NCBI GenBank assembly: GCA_009602725.1 | Contig: WELB01000006.1 | Span: 1,152,522 to 1,163,444 of the forward strand | Direction of reading: 5' to 3' | Length of the DNA stretch: 10,923 bases | Origin: Spirogloea muscicola | Lineage: Eukaryota; Streptophyta; Zygnematophyceae; Spirogloeales; Spirogloeaceae | Shown here: positions 1 to 7,654 of the stretch, one piece after another | How positions within the stretch are numbered: position 1 is the stretch's first letter | How the letters are laid out: each line of letters opens with the position of its first letter | Notes under the pieces: generated by a model | What the model saw: only the letters and a program-made list of their open reading frames with translations | Databases searched by the model: none | Told to the model about the DNA's origin: nothing | Program-made: the position numbers and the translations under genes

Positions 1-451
1 AAAGGTCAATGGAATGTGCACTTGCATGACGAGAAAGTGCAGAAGTATTTTTTAAAAGTTTTCACAGTTTGTCAGAAATTGTAGAAGTATTTTTAAAAGA
101 TCTCACAGTTTGTCACAAGTTTGTGGTTCTCTTGCAATTGAAGCAAGTGCAGCTTGCCGAAAGGTCCAGCGCCAAGATCCAAGCTAGCACTCTCAAGCCG
201 TTGGACTTGCGACTTTCTCTCTTGAGCTAGCTTGGGTACTGGCCTAAGCCTTCCACGTAGTGCTTGTAGCAGACTACTTGTAGTCTGAGTATGAACCTGT
301 CTATGTAGTATCTGTAGTATGTAGTCTAGAGATAGCAAGCCCCTTATGTTGCCGGGAAGTCTGACAACATTGCAAGCATATCTGCCTAAAGACGTGAACA
401 TCAAGCTAGGGGCGCATGCACTTTACTAGCTAGCTGCGCTGCAGGAGGGGG
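1..451 (-). other. Downstream flank / 3' UTR region of copy A
   Basis: No gene is supported here. The block is similar to 8055-8410 downstream of copy B, so it duplicated with the gene. A 103-codon open frame at 93-404 (minus) is not preserved: its B counterpart carries indels and a frame change after the shared RLRPVPKLAQE-like segment. No algal TGTAA polyadenylation signal is seen on the minus strand here. Confidence 0.55.
41..115. repeat. Imperfect direct repeat, 2 units, period about 42 bp
   Basis: The units at 41-74 and 83-115 share agaagtattttt, then aaaag, then cacagtttgtca, separated by 8 bp. They lie in the 3' flank of copy A. The equivalent part of copy B (about 8085-8115) has only a degenerate single counterpart. 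Confidence 0.7.
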
Positions 452-3400
452 TTATTGGCTATCCCTGGCAAAGCGGTCGAGGTAGTAAGAGGCAGGAGGT
501 GGCTTGGGGCCTGTGTCTGCTATTGGACAGGAGCGCCATGCAGGGTAAGCCTGGTAGATGGGGGATGATGGCCGGAGGCCAAAGTCGTTGTTTTGGTAGT
601 CGTTGAACTGTACATTGTTCTTGGTCACAGCATCAGAGACATTCTTGCCCGCGTAGTACTGGTAGGTGATAGTGTTCAAGAGCGGCAGCGCTGGCAGCTG
701 GTCTACTCCCAACAGCTCAGGCACGTGCTGGCTCACAGTAGCCACTACTGCAGACTGGAGGCATAGCAGCACACATCTCAGAATGAGCCAACTGAAATAC
801 ACAATAGATGTCAAAGATTGACATCTAACATTATTTTATCTGGATGTAGGGCCAGGCCACATGGGGGTCATGGAGGCCTGCTCTTCAGTGGACTAATCAT
901 CGGTTTGCTTAACGGCACAGCAAGCTGACCTGCCAAATATTATTTGTGGGCATGCCCGAGCAATTGCCTGTCGTTGTTGCATTGAGTGTGTTGTTGTGAC
1001 CCATTGGATCATTGCAGTTTGTTCCATTGATGGTTGTGATGGAGCAGAAATCGGTTAGCCAGGGGTAGAGCTGGTGGAAAGAACAAAGTCCAAGTTCAGT
1101 CTAATGAGGGTGCTGGGGGATTGTTATCGTGCAAGTCCTACGTATTGTAAGCCAGCAAGCCACACACAAGTCCAACAAGCCAACAGGGCGACACACCGTG
1201 GGTGCTTGTATGTGTCAGGATCTGTCAGCACTTACAGCTCGGAAGGCCGCGTTGTCGTAGTATAGTTGGCGTCTCTGGTCCCAGAAGCTGCCAGGATCGG
1301 CGCCACAATTGAAGATGACCTGGTCTGCCAGGTAGCCCGGATGTTGAAAGGCAACAATGACATGGGATGTAATGATGTTGGAGTGCCCAGTGTTCATCTT
1401 GAGGCCATTGGCAACGTCAACGCAAACCATGCCGTCAACCTCGATGCCAGAGCTTGCGAAATCGATATACAGGCAGTGGGGAACTTGTCCCCCACCCAAG
1501 ACATAGTTGCACGAGAGAGAATTATCTGCAGATAGCAAGAGCCAAGTCAGCTAAGTGTCCTGTGCCAGTAAGGAGCAGCCAACAGCAAGTAAGGAGGGTG
1601 GATACGACATTGAGAGGATCGATGATTAGCGGAAGAAAGCATAACGTGAGGTGAGAAGAACGCACTAGGATTGATCCAATGAGTTGCGAAATATATGCCA
1701 CCGGCATCCGGGATGACACCAGCAAAGCCTGGACGGCTGACAATCATATTGGTGTTGATGACGTTGGACATGGCTGTGCAGACCGCCACAGTGCAAGAGA
1801 GAGATTGCGTCAGCAACGAAGGAGATGGACCAATCTAGGGGCAAGAGAGTGGATCAGGATAGATACTCAGCCATAGTGGTGGGCTACTTAGTAGTCAACA
1901 TCTAGGAGAACAAAAGTGGGTGAGGGCAGGCTTCTCTCACCATCACCAGTGTTGTGAACTCCCCTGCCGACAGATATACCAGCAAAAGTGAAGTCATCGA
2001 TGTAATTATTTATCACGGTATTCCCCACTGCTCCGTAAGCCAAGTTGATCCCCACAACGTAGCCATGGAGGTAGTTGTTACTGACTATGTTGTTCTGGAG
2101 GGTATAGTTTGGCACGATGAAGCCTCCAGGTCCGCCAAGGATGACGGCCCAGTCCAGTGAGCGGATGTCGTTGGAGTCGACAAGTGAGTTGGTGCTCTGG
2201 AAGACGTGCAGTGCTGCATTCATGACGCTCTGGACAATCTGGACATTGTCGCACAGGTTGATTGCCATGGCCGGGCAGTAGGTGATTTGGATTTGGCTGT
2301 AAACCTTGAACGGGCAAGTTGACACGGAGGTGTTGGTCACACTTGCATTGAGATCAACACCCATGAAGAGGAAGTCGTGCACGCCCTTGATGTACAGGAT
2401 GGGCTGGTCGTCTCGGACACCAGAGATACTGCACCGAGAGCCGGCCGCAGACTGTACAATTGTGCACGAGTAGCTGGCGTTGAGCAGCGCCATGCTGGCA
2501 AAGGTGATGTTTTGCTGAAGCGACAGAACAACCGTCTGAGTGGCAGGATAGCTGCCCCTGCTCATGAAGTCCGCCGCCGTGTACACTGGTACTGTTACTT
2601 GGGCCGCTGTGCAGTTTGTCCCTGAGGAGCAGCACATAGGAGTAAGCGTATGAGGTGCAGCCGATGGAAAAGCGCGCAGATGGTGTGAAGCACTTTAGTG
2701 CAGAAAGCTTGCCAATGCACCATGCATGCATAGTTTGCCATTTCTTCTGTTCTGTAAGTCAGTACCCGGTGGTGGTGGAGAAGGTGTTGAAGGAGGGGGC
2801 GGCGGTGATGGGAACTTGGGAGGAGGGGGATGTGGTGGAGGAGATAAAAGTGGTGGGGGGGAAGGTGAGGAGAATGATGGAGTGGGCGACGTGGGGGGTG
2901 GAGAGGGAGGGGGCGTTTGGAGAGGTGGAGGAGGAGAAGTGGGGGGAGTGTTTGGAGGAAGCGAGGGGGGTGGTGGGGAAACCAAGGGGGAGGGAGGNGT
3001 GGTGAGGCAGGAGGCGGCGGAGACTTCAGAGGAGGAGGAGAGGGTGGAGGGGGACCTGGTGGAGGAGGTGAGGCAGGAGGCAAAGGGGGGCTCGGAGGCG
3101 GAGGTGAAGGAGGGGGAGGAGATGAGGCAGTAAAAGGCGGCAGGGGAAGAGGCGGCAGGGGAAGAGGCGGCAGGGGAAGTGGGAGAGGGAAAGGTAGAAG
3201 AGGAAGTTTAGAACTGAGTAGAAGAGGTGAGGCAGGAGGCGACGTGGAGCTCACTGTAAGTGAAGGTGAGGGAGGGGGAGGAGAGGGTTGGGGGGGACTT
3301 GGTGGAGAAGGTGTGGCAGGAGGCGGAGGGGGGCTCGGAGGCAGAGGTGAGGGAGGGGAAGGAGAGGGAGGGGGAAGAGAAGGTGGAGGGGGTGAGGCAG

Positions 3401-4349
3401 GAGACGGGGGGGGGTTCAGAGGCGGAGGAGAAGGAGAGGGCGAGAGTGGTGGGGGCGAGGGTGACCCCAGAGGTGGAGACGGTGGTGTTGGCGACGAAGG
3501 GAATGGAGAGCTGGGCTGTGGAGGTGAGGCAGGAGGCGGAGGTGAAGTCAAAGGCGGAGGGGGAGGTGACGCCGAGGGCGGCGGAGGCGGAGGCGGCAGC
3601 GCAGGTGAAGGTGGCGAGCTCAGAGGTGGAGGTGGGGATACTTGAGAAGGGGGTGGAGAAGTTGGTGGAGGTGGTGGTGGAGGAAGAGGTGGAGGTTGCG
3701 TGACTGGCGGTGGAGTCTGCGGAGGCAGTGGTGACAGCGCCGGAGGTGGAGAACCGTTGCGACGTAGTGGCACAATTTGGCGCGGGGCCATCAGCGGCGG
3801 CGCCGCCACAGTGGCTGCCAGCAACAAGCATGATGGCAAAGCGTCATTTTACGCAGAGCAGAGATGCTGTCGTTTTGAGGCAGAGTGGGCTAACGGTAGC
3901 TGTGCTCATCATTTACCACTCGGTCTGTCACAGCGGCAGGCCGGTCAAGCAGCTCTACGCACTCGCGCGATACTCGACCATGCAACAGCATCTCTTTGCA
4001 GAAGCTGCTGCCGAATCCCCTCGTCGGCGATCAGCACAGTCTCGGTGTGTCGTACAGCACAGTCTTGGCTCGGTCACCTCCTGATTCGCCTTAAGCTGAG
4101 CAGTCGCCCTCATCTCACGCCGATCGTGCAAAGGTGAGGGGTGTCTCGGAGCAAGCTCTGCGGAGGCGCTCACGACCCTGCTCGACCACCTTGCTCGACC
4201 ACCAGGCCGAAGGGGCACTCACCGGGCACCAGTGTCGCGACGGCGAGGGCCTGCAGCACGAGAAGCCCGGCAAGCGAGCGGGGGGCGAGGGCAGCCGCTC
4301 CGGGCGGCGCGGAGCCCGGGCCCCGGGGTCCGGAGCTGCGCTTGGCCAT
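452..4349 (-). CDS. Secreted Pro-rich / parallel beta-helix protein, copy A (7 exons, complete)
   Basis: Proposed exons, in transcription order: 4349-4223, 3814-2766, 2621-1941, 1773-1666, 1525-1236, 1070-930, 754-452. Introns are GT-AG; the first four are phase 1 and the last two phase 0. The model gives about 899 residues, assuming one base is missing near the N at 2998. Residues 1-42 are a basic N-terminus plus a hydrophobic core (LLVLQALAVATLV), a signal peptide or anchor. Residues about 64-392 are poly-Pro/Ser-Pro. Residues about 393-752 hold Asn/Gly-rich rungs such as NTVINNYIDD and NTGHSNIITSHVI, typical of right-handed beta-helix, pectin-lyase-like folds. Residues about 753-899 are a Cys/Asn-rich tail ending FARDSQ. 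Sequons are many (NIT, NAS, NTS, NYT, NGT, NNT, NAT, NCS). A role in cell wall or extracellular matrix is inferred; no catalytic residues were identified. The start ATG lies in a gccATGGCC context. Copy B supports all exon ends except those of exon 1. Confidence 0.72.
2622..2765 (-). other. Intron 2 of copy A (144 bp, contains in-frame TAA)
   Basis: Donor G|GTACTGAC at 2765 and acceptor gtgctgctcctcag ending at 2622, preceded by a pyrimidine-rich tract. Phase 1 splicing joins G to GG, keeping Gly, then TNCTAAQ. Unspliced, the frame would hit TAA at about 2696. The matching segment of copy B (10697-10560) shares donor and acceptor but has several unequal indels and substitutions, as expected of an intron. 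Its length of 138 bp is also a multiple of three and it has no stop. Confidence 0.6.
2770..3700 (+). repeat. Low-complexity purine-rich tract over the Pro-rich exon
   Basis: For roughly 900 bp the plus strand is almost entirely G and A, with many runs of three to seven G. The minus strand is the matching C/T coding strand. A recurring cassette around gtgaggcaggaggc (near 3001, 3067, 3225 and 3523) encodes Pro-Ala-Ser-Pro-Pro units. This is repeat expansion within coding sequence. Confidence 0.8.
3136..3180. repeat. 15-bp tandem repeat x3, encodes Leu-Pro-Leu-Pro-Pro
   Basis: Three consecutive 15-bp units (3136-3150, 3151-3165, 3166-3180), identical except for the last base. They encode LPLPP three times on the minus strand within the Pro-rich exon of copy A. 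The phase preserves the reading frame, so units can be gained or lost without frame damage. Confidence 0.9.
3815..4222 (-). other. Intron 1 of copy A (408 bp)
   Basis: Donor GTGAGTGC at 4222 and acceptor tgttgctggcag ending at 3815. No gene is seen inside. It contains two small direct repeats. A 13-bp motif built on ctcgaccacc occurs twice in tandem near 4180-4205. A cagcacagtct motif also occurs twice about 24 bp apart, near 4032-4070. Open frames over this stretch on both strands show no recognisable domain. Confidence 0.5.
4223..4349 (-). other. Exon 1 of copy A: signal-peptide exon
   Basis: This 127-bp exon is short and easily missed. It begins with ATGGCC and encodes a basic, Gly/Pro-rich start (MAKRSS...), then the hydrophobic core LAGLLVLQALAVATLV and VPG. 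It ends at a strong donor, G|GTGAGTGC (intron from 4222). One base is left over (phase 1). It joins in frame to the CC at 3814-3813, giving Ala followed by TVAAPPLMAP and the Pro-rich region. A later in-frame ATG at 3839 would also open the Pro-rich frame (MPSCLLLAATVAAPP), but its hydrophobic run is much shorter. It would also ignore the acceptor at 3816-3815 (ttgctggcag). I prefer the spliced model. Copy B cannot test it because its 5' end is outside the window. Confidence 0.62.
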
Positions 4350-5009
4350 GGCGATGGCCTGCCCGCCTCGCTGCTGCCGGAGAGGAGCAATGGCACGAGC
4401 TAGTGGGCGGCGGAGTGGGGATTGTCAGCCGGAGCTGCCTGCAGCTGGAGCCATGGAGGGGGTGCAGGAAGGCGGGAGTTCCAGGCGGTGGGGGGGAGAA
4501 CAACTCTCCGAGAGGCCTTGAGCGGTCGTGGGGCCCATACTCATTGCCCCCTGCCCCGATTCCAGCAGGAGCTTCTCAAAGCGCACCTTCTCGCGGCGAC
4601 TTTTTTGTCCCTTTTCCTTGTCCTCACCGTCACCCCTCTGTTGCGCCGGCACCTGAGAGAAGCCGCCCCACGCACGCCACACGCGTGCAGCCCGCCGAGA
4701 ATCCTCTCCACGGGCGGCTGGGGACCTTGCGAGCCGTCCGATGCTTGATCGTGCGTGGACTACGCTGACTTTGGCTGCCGAGAACGTCAGCAGTGTGCAC
4801 GTGGGCGGGGCCCCGTAGCCAATCGGGGGGCCAGAGTTGCCAGCCGGCGTGATGAGAGGGAGGGACGTCGGCGAAACGGCGGCGGTTCCGCCACGCGGGA
4901 GGCCTCGGTGATGGCCGCCTAGACGGGAACCGGGCTAGCTATCAGTGGCGCCATCTCTAGAAAAACCGGGCCCGCGCCCCATCATACGGAGCCTCAGCCC
5001 GCGTAAAGG

Positions 5010-5085
5010 GAAGGAAGGCTCGCCCATTGAGAAAGAAGAGGATAGGGGCTGGAAAAGCCAGCCCAAAAAAGAATGGACAAAGTAC
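5010..5085 (-). repeat. Small dispersed hairpin repeat, copy 1
   Basis: Read on the minus strand: TTTGTCCATT, a T-run, GGGCTGG-loop-CCAGCCC, a CT-rich stretch, then AATGGGCGAGCC. It is the inverted partner of 5205-5285. The GGGCTGG/CCAGCCC stem is perfect, with a 4-base loop. Confidence 0.65.
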
Positions 5086-5204
5086 GAGAAGGGGGCCAGA
5101 GGAAGCGCTAAGAAAACAAAGCACACAGAGGAAGAAAGCAGCTACAAATCACTCAGCGTAAAGCCCTGAACCCCCCAACCCCTTCAACCCTATACCATCT
5201 TTGG

Positions 5205-5285
5205 CTTTGGACATTGTCCATTATTGTTGGGCTGGCTTTGCCAGCCCCTCTTCTCTATGGGCGCGCACTTTCTTCTATACCATAA
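5205..5285 (+). repeat. Small dispersed hairpin repeat, copy 2
   Basis: Plus-strand order: ATTGTCCATTATTG, then GGGCTGGCTTTGCCAGCCCC, a CT-rich stretch, then TATGGGCGCGCACTTTCTTC. It matches copy 1 in inverted orientation with about 120 bp between, so the pair forms a small foldback. It also resembles 5741-5825 in the same orientation. Confidence 0.65.
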
Positions 5286-5335
5286 GCTTTACATCTGTTC
5301 CGGGATCTCCGTTTGAGGAACTGGGGCCGGGTAAG

Positions 5336-5387
5336 GGCGGCCGCCAAAGCTGGCCCTCGCCGCAACAGTCGAGCTTGGGCGGCCGCC
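5336..5387. other. Strong GC-rich hairpin
   Basis: Arms 5336-5351 and 5372-5387 are reverse complements at 15 of 16 positions around a 20-base loop. Each arm contains the self-palindromic ggcggccgcc. It is not followed by a T-run and no gene end is nearby, so a terminator role is not supported. Confidence 0.7.
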
Positions 5388-5740
5388 GGCATGGCGGCGA
5401 CGGGCGGCGGGCACGGGGAAGGGGGGGGCCGCCGTTGAGCGCGGGGTCCGGCTTGAGACTCTGGAGCAAGAGTGGGAGAAGGCGCTGCGCATGAAATGGA
5501 AGGGTGGCCACTAATGGTTCAGGCAAATGCTAATGCAAATACATGAAACGAGCCCCATAGGTTGCCAACGTAACAGTGTGACGTCAGAACCCACGGAGTA
5601 GTTGCTCAGGCCCTTGCCTTAGGGCTGGCCTCGGCCCTGAGCATTGTTCTTCACTTATTTCGGGGCTAGCCAATTGCAGTGTAACGATCCCAGGTTTGTG
5701 AGCGCCAAACAATTTTCATAACGCTTACAGGCCATCCGGC

Positions 5741-5825
5741 TCCTCCAGACCTTGTCCATTCCTTTTAGGGCTGGCCACTTACAGCCACCAGTCAATGTGG
5801 CCGCGCTTTCTTACATGGTGTTCGA
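5741..5825 (+). repeat. Small dispersed hairpin repeat, copy 3
   Basis: Contains CCAGACCTTGTCCATTCCTT, AGGGCTGGCC-loop-CAGCC, then TGTGGCCGCGCTTTCTTACATGGTG. It lies between the left terminal repeat and the left long arm of the foldback element. The right end of the element has only the tail of this unit (about 7571-7612, minus strand). Confidence 0.55.
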
Positions 5826-6551
5826 ATAGTTGTGGGCAAGTTCCCCGGAGCTTACCCAGGTCTTTTGGCCGTTAGCCCCGTGCCGGACGGTACGGGCCGC
5901 CCTGGCACTCGTGCCTTTTGTCGTTTCGCCAGGCTCGTCCGGGTGGCTTCACAACAAGCTCCCGGCATGTTCGGCCTCACGTGCTCGGCGGCATGCGTGG
6001 GCCCGGACGCCCCCCAGCGGCATGTTCGGCCGCGGCCAAGCTCGGCTATGCCCGGCCTCGGCCATGCTTGGCGGCATGCTCTGCCGCGGCCATGCTCGGC
6101 ACCATGGCGGCTGCTGGGTTTACAGCTCGTGGTTGCCTCGTCAGGCACGCTCCTAGCGGGCGAGCCTTGGTGCGGCCCCCATACACCCTAGGGGCAGGGT
6201 GGCTCGGCGAAGCACAAGACGTGTAGAGCAGAGAGAGACCCGAGGAGGTCGGGGATTCCGTGGATTTCGAGAGAGGCGCAGCCCTGCTGCTGCCTGCTGC
6301 TGTAGACCGCTGCCGCGCGCACCTCGTTGCCGGCTCTGCTGTGGAGACCTTCGCGGCGTCCCGCTAGAGGCAAGTCTGCAGCGAGTGCCCAGGAGGTGGA
6401 GCTGCTGCCTAGCGGCAGCGCCATAGGGCAAGTCTTTCGCTAAGCCGGAGTGCTTCCTCATGGCGGGTGGTTGTCCCTGAATCCCCCAAGCACTCAATGC
6501 TAAAAAGTAAGCATTCGGCTTTAAACTGTCTAGTAGGGACCGAACGCTACA
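5810..6551 (+). repeat. Left arm of the long inverted repeat
   Basis: This arm pairs with 6842-7585. Landmarks in order are cttacatggtgttc, gggcaagttc, ttagccccgtgccggacgg, an array of CATGCTCGG-like units, cgtcaggcacgctcct, a gctgctgcctgctgctgtag block, caagtctgcagcgagtgccc, cccccaagcactcaat, and accgaacgctaca at the inner end. Each recurs in reverse complement and reverse order on the right. Open frames here are not conserved between arms as protein. Confidence 0.85.
5964..6105 (+). repeat. CATGCTCGG-type decamer array, left arm
   Basis: Degenerate units of about 10 bp (catgttcggc, catgctcggc, catgcttggc, catgctctgc), interleaved with palindromic ggccgcggcc. A mirrored version is at 7285-7440 in the right arm. 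Confidence 0.7.
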
Positions 6552-6841
6552 AGCAGCCATCGGCCTCTACTGAAAGACTCTTTCTCTCACAGGTTTCTAA
6601 TTGCATGTATTGAGGTTACTGACTGACCATCCTTCGTAATACTTGCTTAGGTGTGTGTTCTTTCGGCCCCTTCAGACCTTGTCCAGTCTTTTCGGGCTGG
6701 CTTTTCACAGCCTTCGCCCCATTTGGATGAGGTGGATGAGGCCTCGATGTCCTCCAAGATTGGATGAGGCCCACCATCTGTTGTCCGATGGGCCACTGGG
6801 TCCGGTGAATTGTCTCAAGAAGGACCACGATACCAGCTAAG
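6552..6841. other. Spacer of the foldback element
   Basis: A 290-bp unique loop between the arms with no supported gene. It holds a degenerate copy of the small hairpin repeat at about 6668-6720 (cagaccttgtccagtctttt, gggctggcttttcacagcc) and three ggatgagg motifs between 6725 and 6770. Confidence 0.6.
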
Positions 6842-7585
6842 TGTAGCGTTCGGTCTTTAACAGGTAAATTAGAGCCGAATGCTTCCTTTTCAGAATTGAG
6901 TGCTTGGGGGATCTAGGAACAACCACCCGCCACGAGAAAGCACTCCGGCACAGCGGAAGACCTGCCCTGTGGCGCTGCCGCTAGGCAGCAGCTCCACCAC
7001 AGCTCCACCTTCTGGGCACTCGCTGCAGACTTGCCTTTAGCGGGACGCCGCCAAGGTTTCCAAAGCGAGCCAGCAACGAGCCGCGCGGCAGCGGTCTACA
7101 GCAGCAGGCAGCAGCAGAGCTGCGCCTCTCTCCAGCTTCACTGAGTCCCCGACCTCCGGTCGGGTTTCTCTCGACTCTAAACGTCCTGTGCTTCTTCTTG
7201 CCAACCTCCCTCCAGGGTGCATGGGGGTCGCCCCAACGCTTTCCCGCGAGGAGCGTGCCTGACGAGGGAACCGGAGCTGTCTCCAGCATGGCGCCGAGCA
7301 TGGCCGCGGCAGAGCATGCGGCCAAGCATGGCCGAGGCCGAGCATGGCCGAGCATGGCCGCGGCCGAACATGCCGCCGGGGGCGTCCGGGCCCACGCATG
7401 CCACCGAGCATGCCTGGGCCGAGCAGGCCGGGAGCATGCGAGGCCACCCGGACGAGCCTCGACGGAACGAGAAGAGCACGAGTGACAAGGCGGCACGTCC
7501 CGTCCGGCACGGGGCTAACGGCTACCGGCCACAAGACCTTGGCAAGTTCCTGAGAACTTGCCCAAGTATCTGAACACCATGTAAG
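6842..7585 (-). repeat. Right arm of the long inverted repeat
   Basis: Reverse-complement partner of 5810-6551. It differs by scattered substitutions and small indels, including an extra 11-bp duplicated tggtggagctg-like segment around 6990-7005. The arms are clearly diverged, so the structure has been stable for some time or the arms evolved separately. Confidence 0.85.
7285..7440 (-). repeat. CATGCTCGG-type decamer array, right arm
   Basis: Reverse-complement counterpart of the array at 5964-6105, read here as gccgagcatg units. It holds additional units compared with the left arm, which suggests unit gain or loss since the arms separated. Confidence 0.7.
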
Positions 7586-7610
7586 CGTTAACAACAGAAA
7601 GGGCTCGCCC

Positions 7611-7654
7611 ATAGCGTTAACAACACTGTTTGATAGCGTTAACAACACTGTTTG
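7611..7654. repeat. Perfect 22-bp tandem repeat x2 near the right terminus
   Basis: Units 7611-7632 and 7633-7654 are identical and contain agcgttaacaacactgtttg with a GTTAAC palindrome. A partial third unit (agcgttaacaaca) lies at 7584-7596. The left end has a single degenerate counterpart at about 5706-5724. Subterminal repeats are often transposase-binding sites (established knowledge); that role is inferred here. Confidence 0.85.

Larger units (their letters stand above)
1..2997. repeat. Tandem duplication unit, copy A side
   Basis: The sequence from the window start to the Pro-rich exon aligns in the same orientation with 8050-10923, covering the 3' flank, exons 7 to 3 and the introns between them. 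Exons are close to identical in length, while introns and the flank carry small indels. The duplication continues past the window start. Its other edge cannot be set, because the Pro-rich exon is low-complexity and B ends at 10923. The offset between copies is about 8 kb. Confidence 0.85.
2766..3814 (-). other. Exon 2 of copy A: poly-Pro / Ser-Pro exon
   Basis: About 350 codons dominated by CCN and TCN. After a short basic linker (APRQIVPLRRNG) the frame runs as repeated SPPPP, PPASPPP, PSPPPP and PLPP units. Ser-Pro and Pro-Pro runs are typical of hydroxyproline-rich glycoproteins of algal and plant walls (established knowledge); glycosylation here is inferred. Around 2998, an ambiguous base, the Pro-rich reading changes frame: codons start in one register from 3812 to about 2998 and in another from about 2985 to 2766. 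Both sides are Pro-rich and lack stops, so a base-calling or gap error is likelier than a real lesion. Glycine-rich frames on the plus strand and a Ser/Thr-rich minus frame here are shadows. Confidence 0.7.
4350..5679. other. GC-rich intergenic region upstream of copy A
   Basis: No gene is supported. The 5' UTR and promoter of copy A should lie at its left end, but no TATA box or clear core promoter is visible. Open frames on both strands (for example near 4422-4748 plus, 4945-5169 plus and 5289-5492 minus) show no recognised domain. They look like GC-rich shadows. The region holds a strong hairpin at 5336-5387, two inverted copies of a small repeat (5010-5085 and 5205-5285) and a TGACGTCA palindrome at 5579-5586. 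Confidence 0.5.

Noticed and set aside
93-404. 103-codon open frame on the minus strand downstream of copy A
   Set aside because: The duplicated counterpart at 8149-8334 shares DNA but carries indels that change the frame, so there is no sign of protein-level conservation.
1522-1743. Open frames spanning introns of copy A and the same area of copy B (9382-9690), with hydrophobic stretches
   Set aside because: They run across intron 4, whose splice sites are conserved in both copies, and are in a different frame from the beta-helix exons.
2695-2700. Premature stop making copy A a pseudogene
   Set aside because: The TAA lies inside a segment bounded by a good donor and acceptor in both copies, so it is more simply intronic.
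2726-3703. Long Gly-rich open frames on the plus strand and a Ser/Thr-rich frame on the minus strand across the Pro-rich exon
   Set aside because: They are mirror readings of a G/A-rich low-complexity tract. Only the Pro-rich minus frame joins conserved splice sites on both sides.
4422-4748. Plus-strand frame with a hydrophobic segment (LLAATFLSLFLVLTV) divergent from copy A
   Set aside because: There is a single possible membrane segment, no conserved domain, no splice evidence and overlap with competing frames. It is not supported as a gene.
5289-5492. Minus-strand frame of 67 codons with an Arg/Ser/Ala-rich start like a plastid transit peptide
   Set aside because: It overlaps the 5336-5387 hairpin, ends without a convincing donor or downstream exon, and GC-rich DNA yields such peptides by chance.
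5579-5586. TGACGTCA palindrome as a bZIP/CRE promoter element
   Set aside because: An 8-bp match far from any supported start is not evidence of function.
5830-7573. Several 90-200-codon open frames in both foldback arms
   Set aside because: Their sequences are compositional (Ala, Arg, Pro, Gly), lack known domains, occur on both strands and do not keep frame between the two arms.
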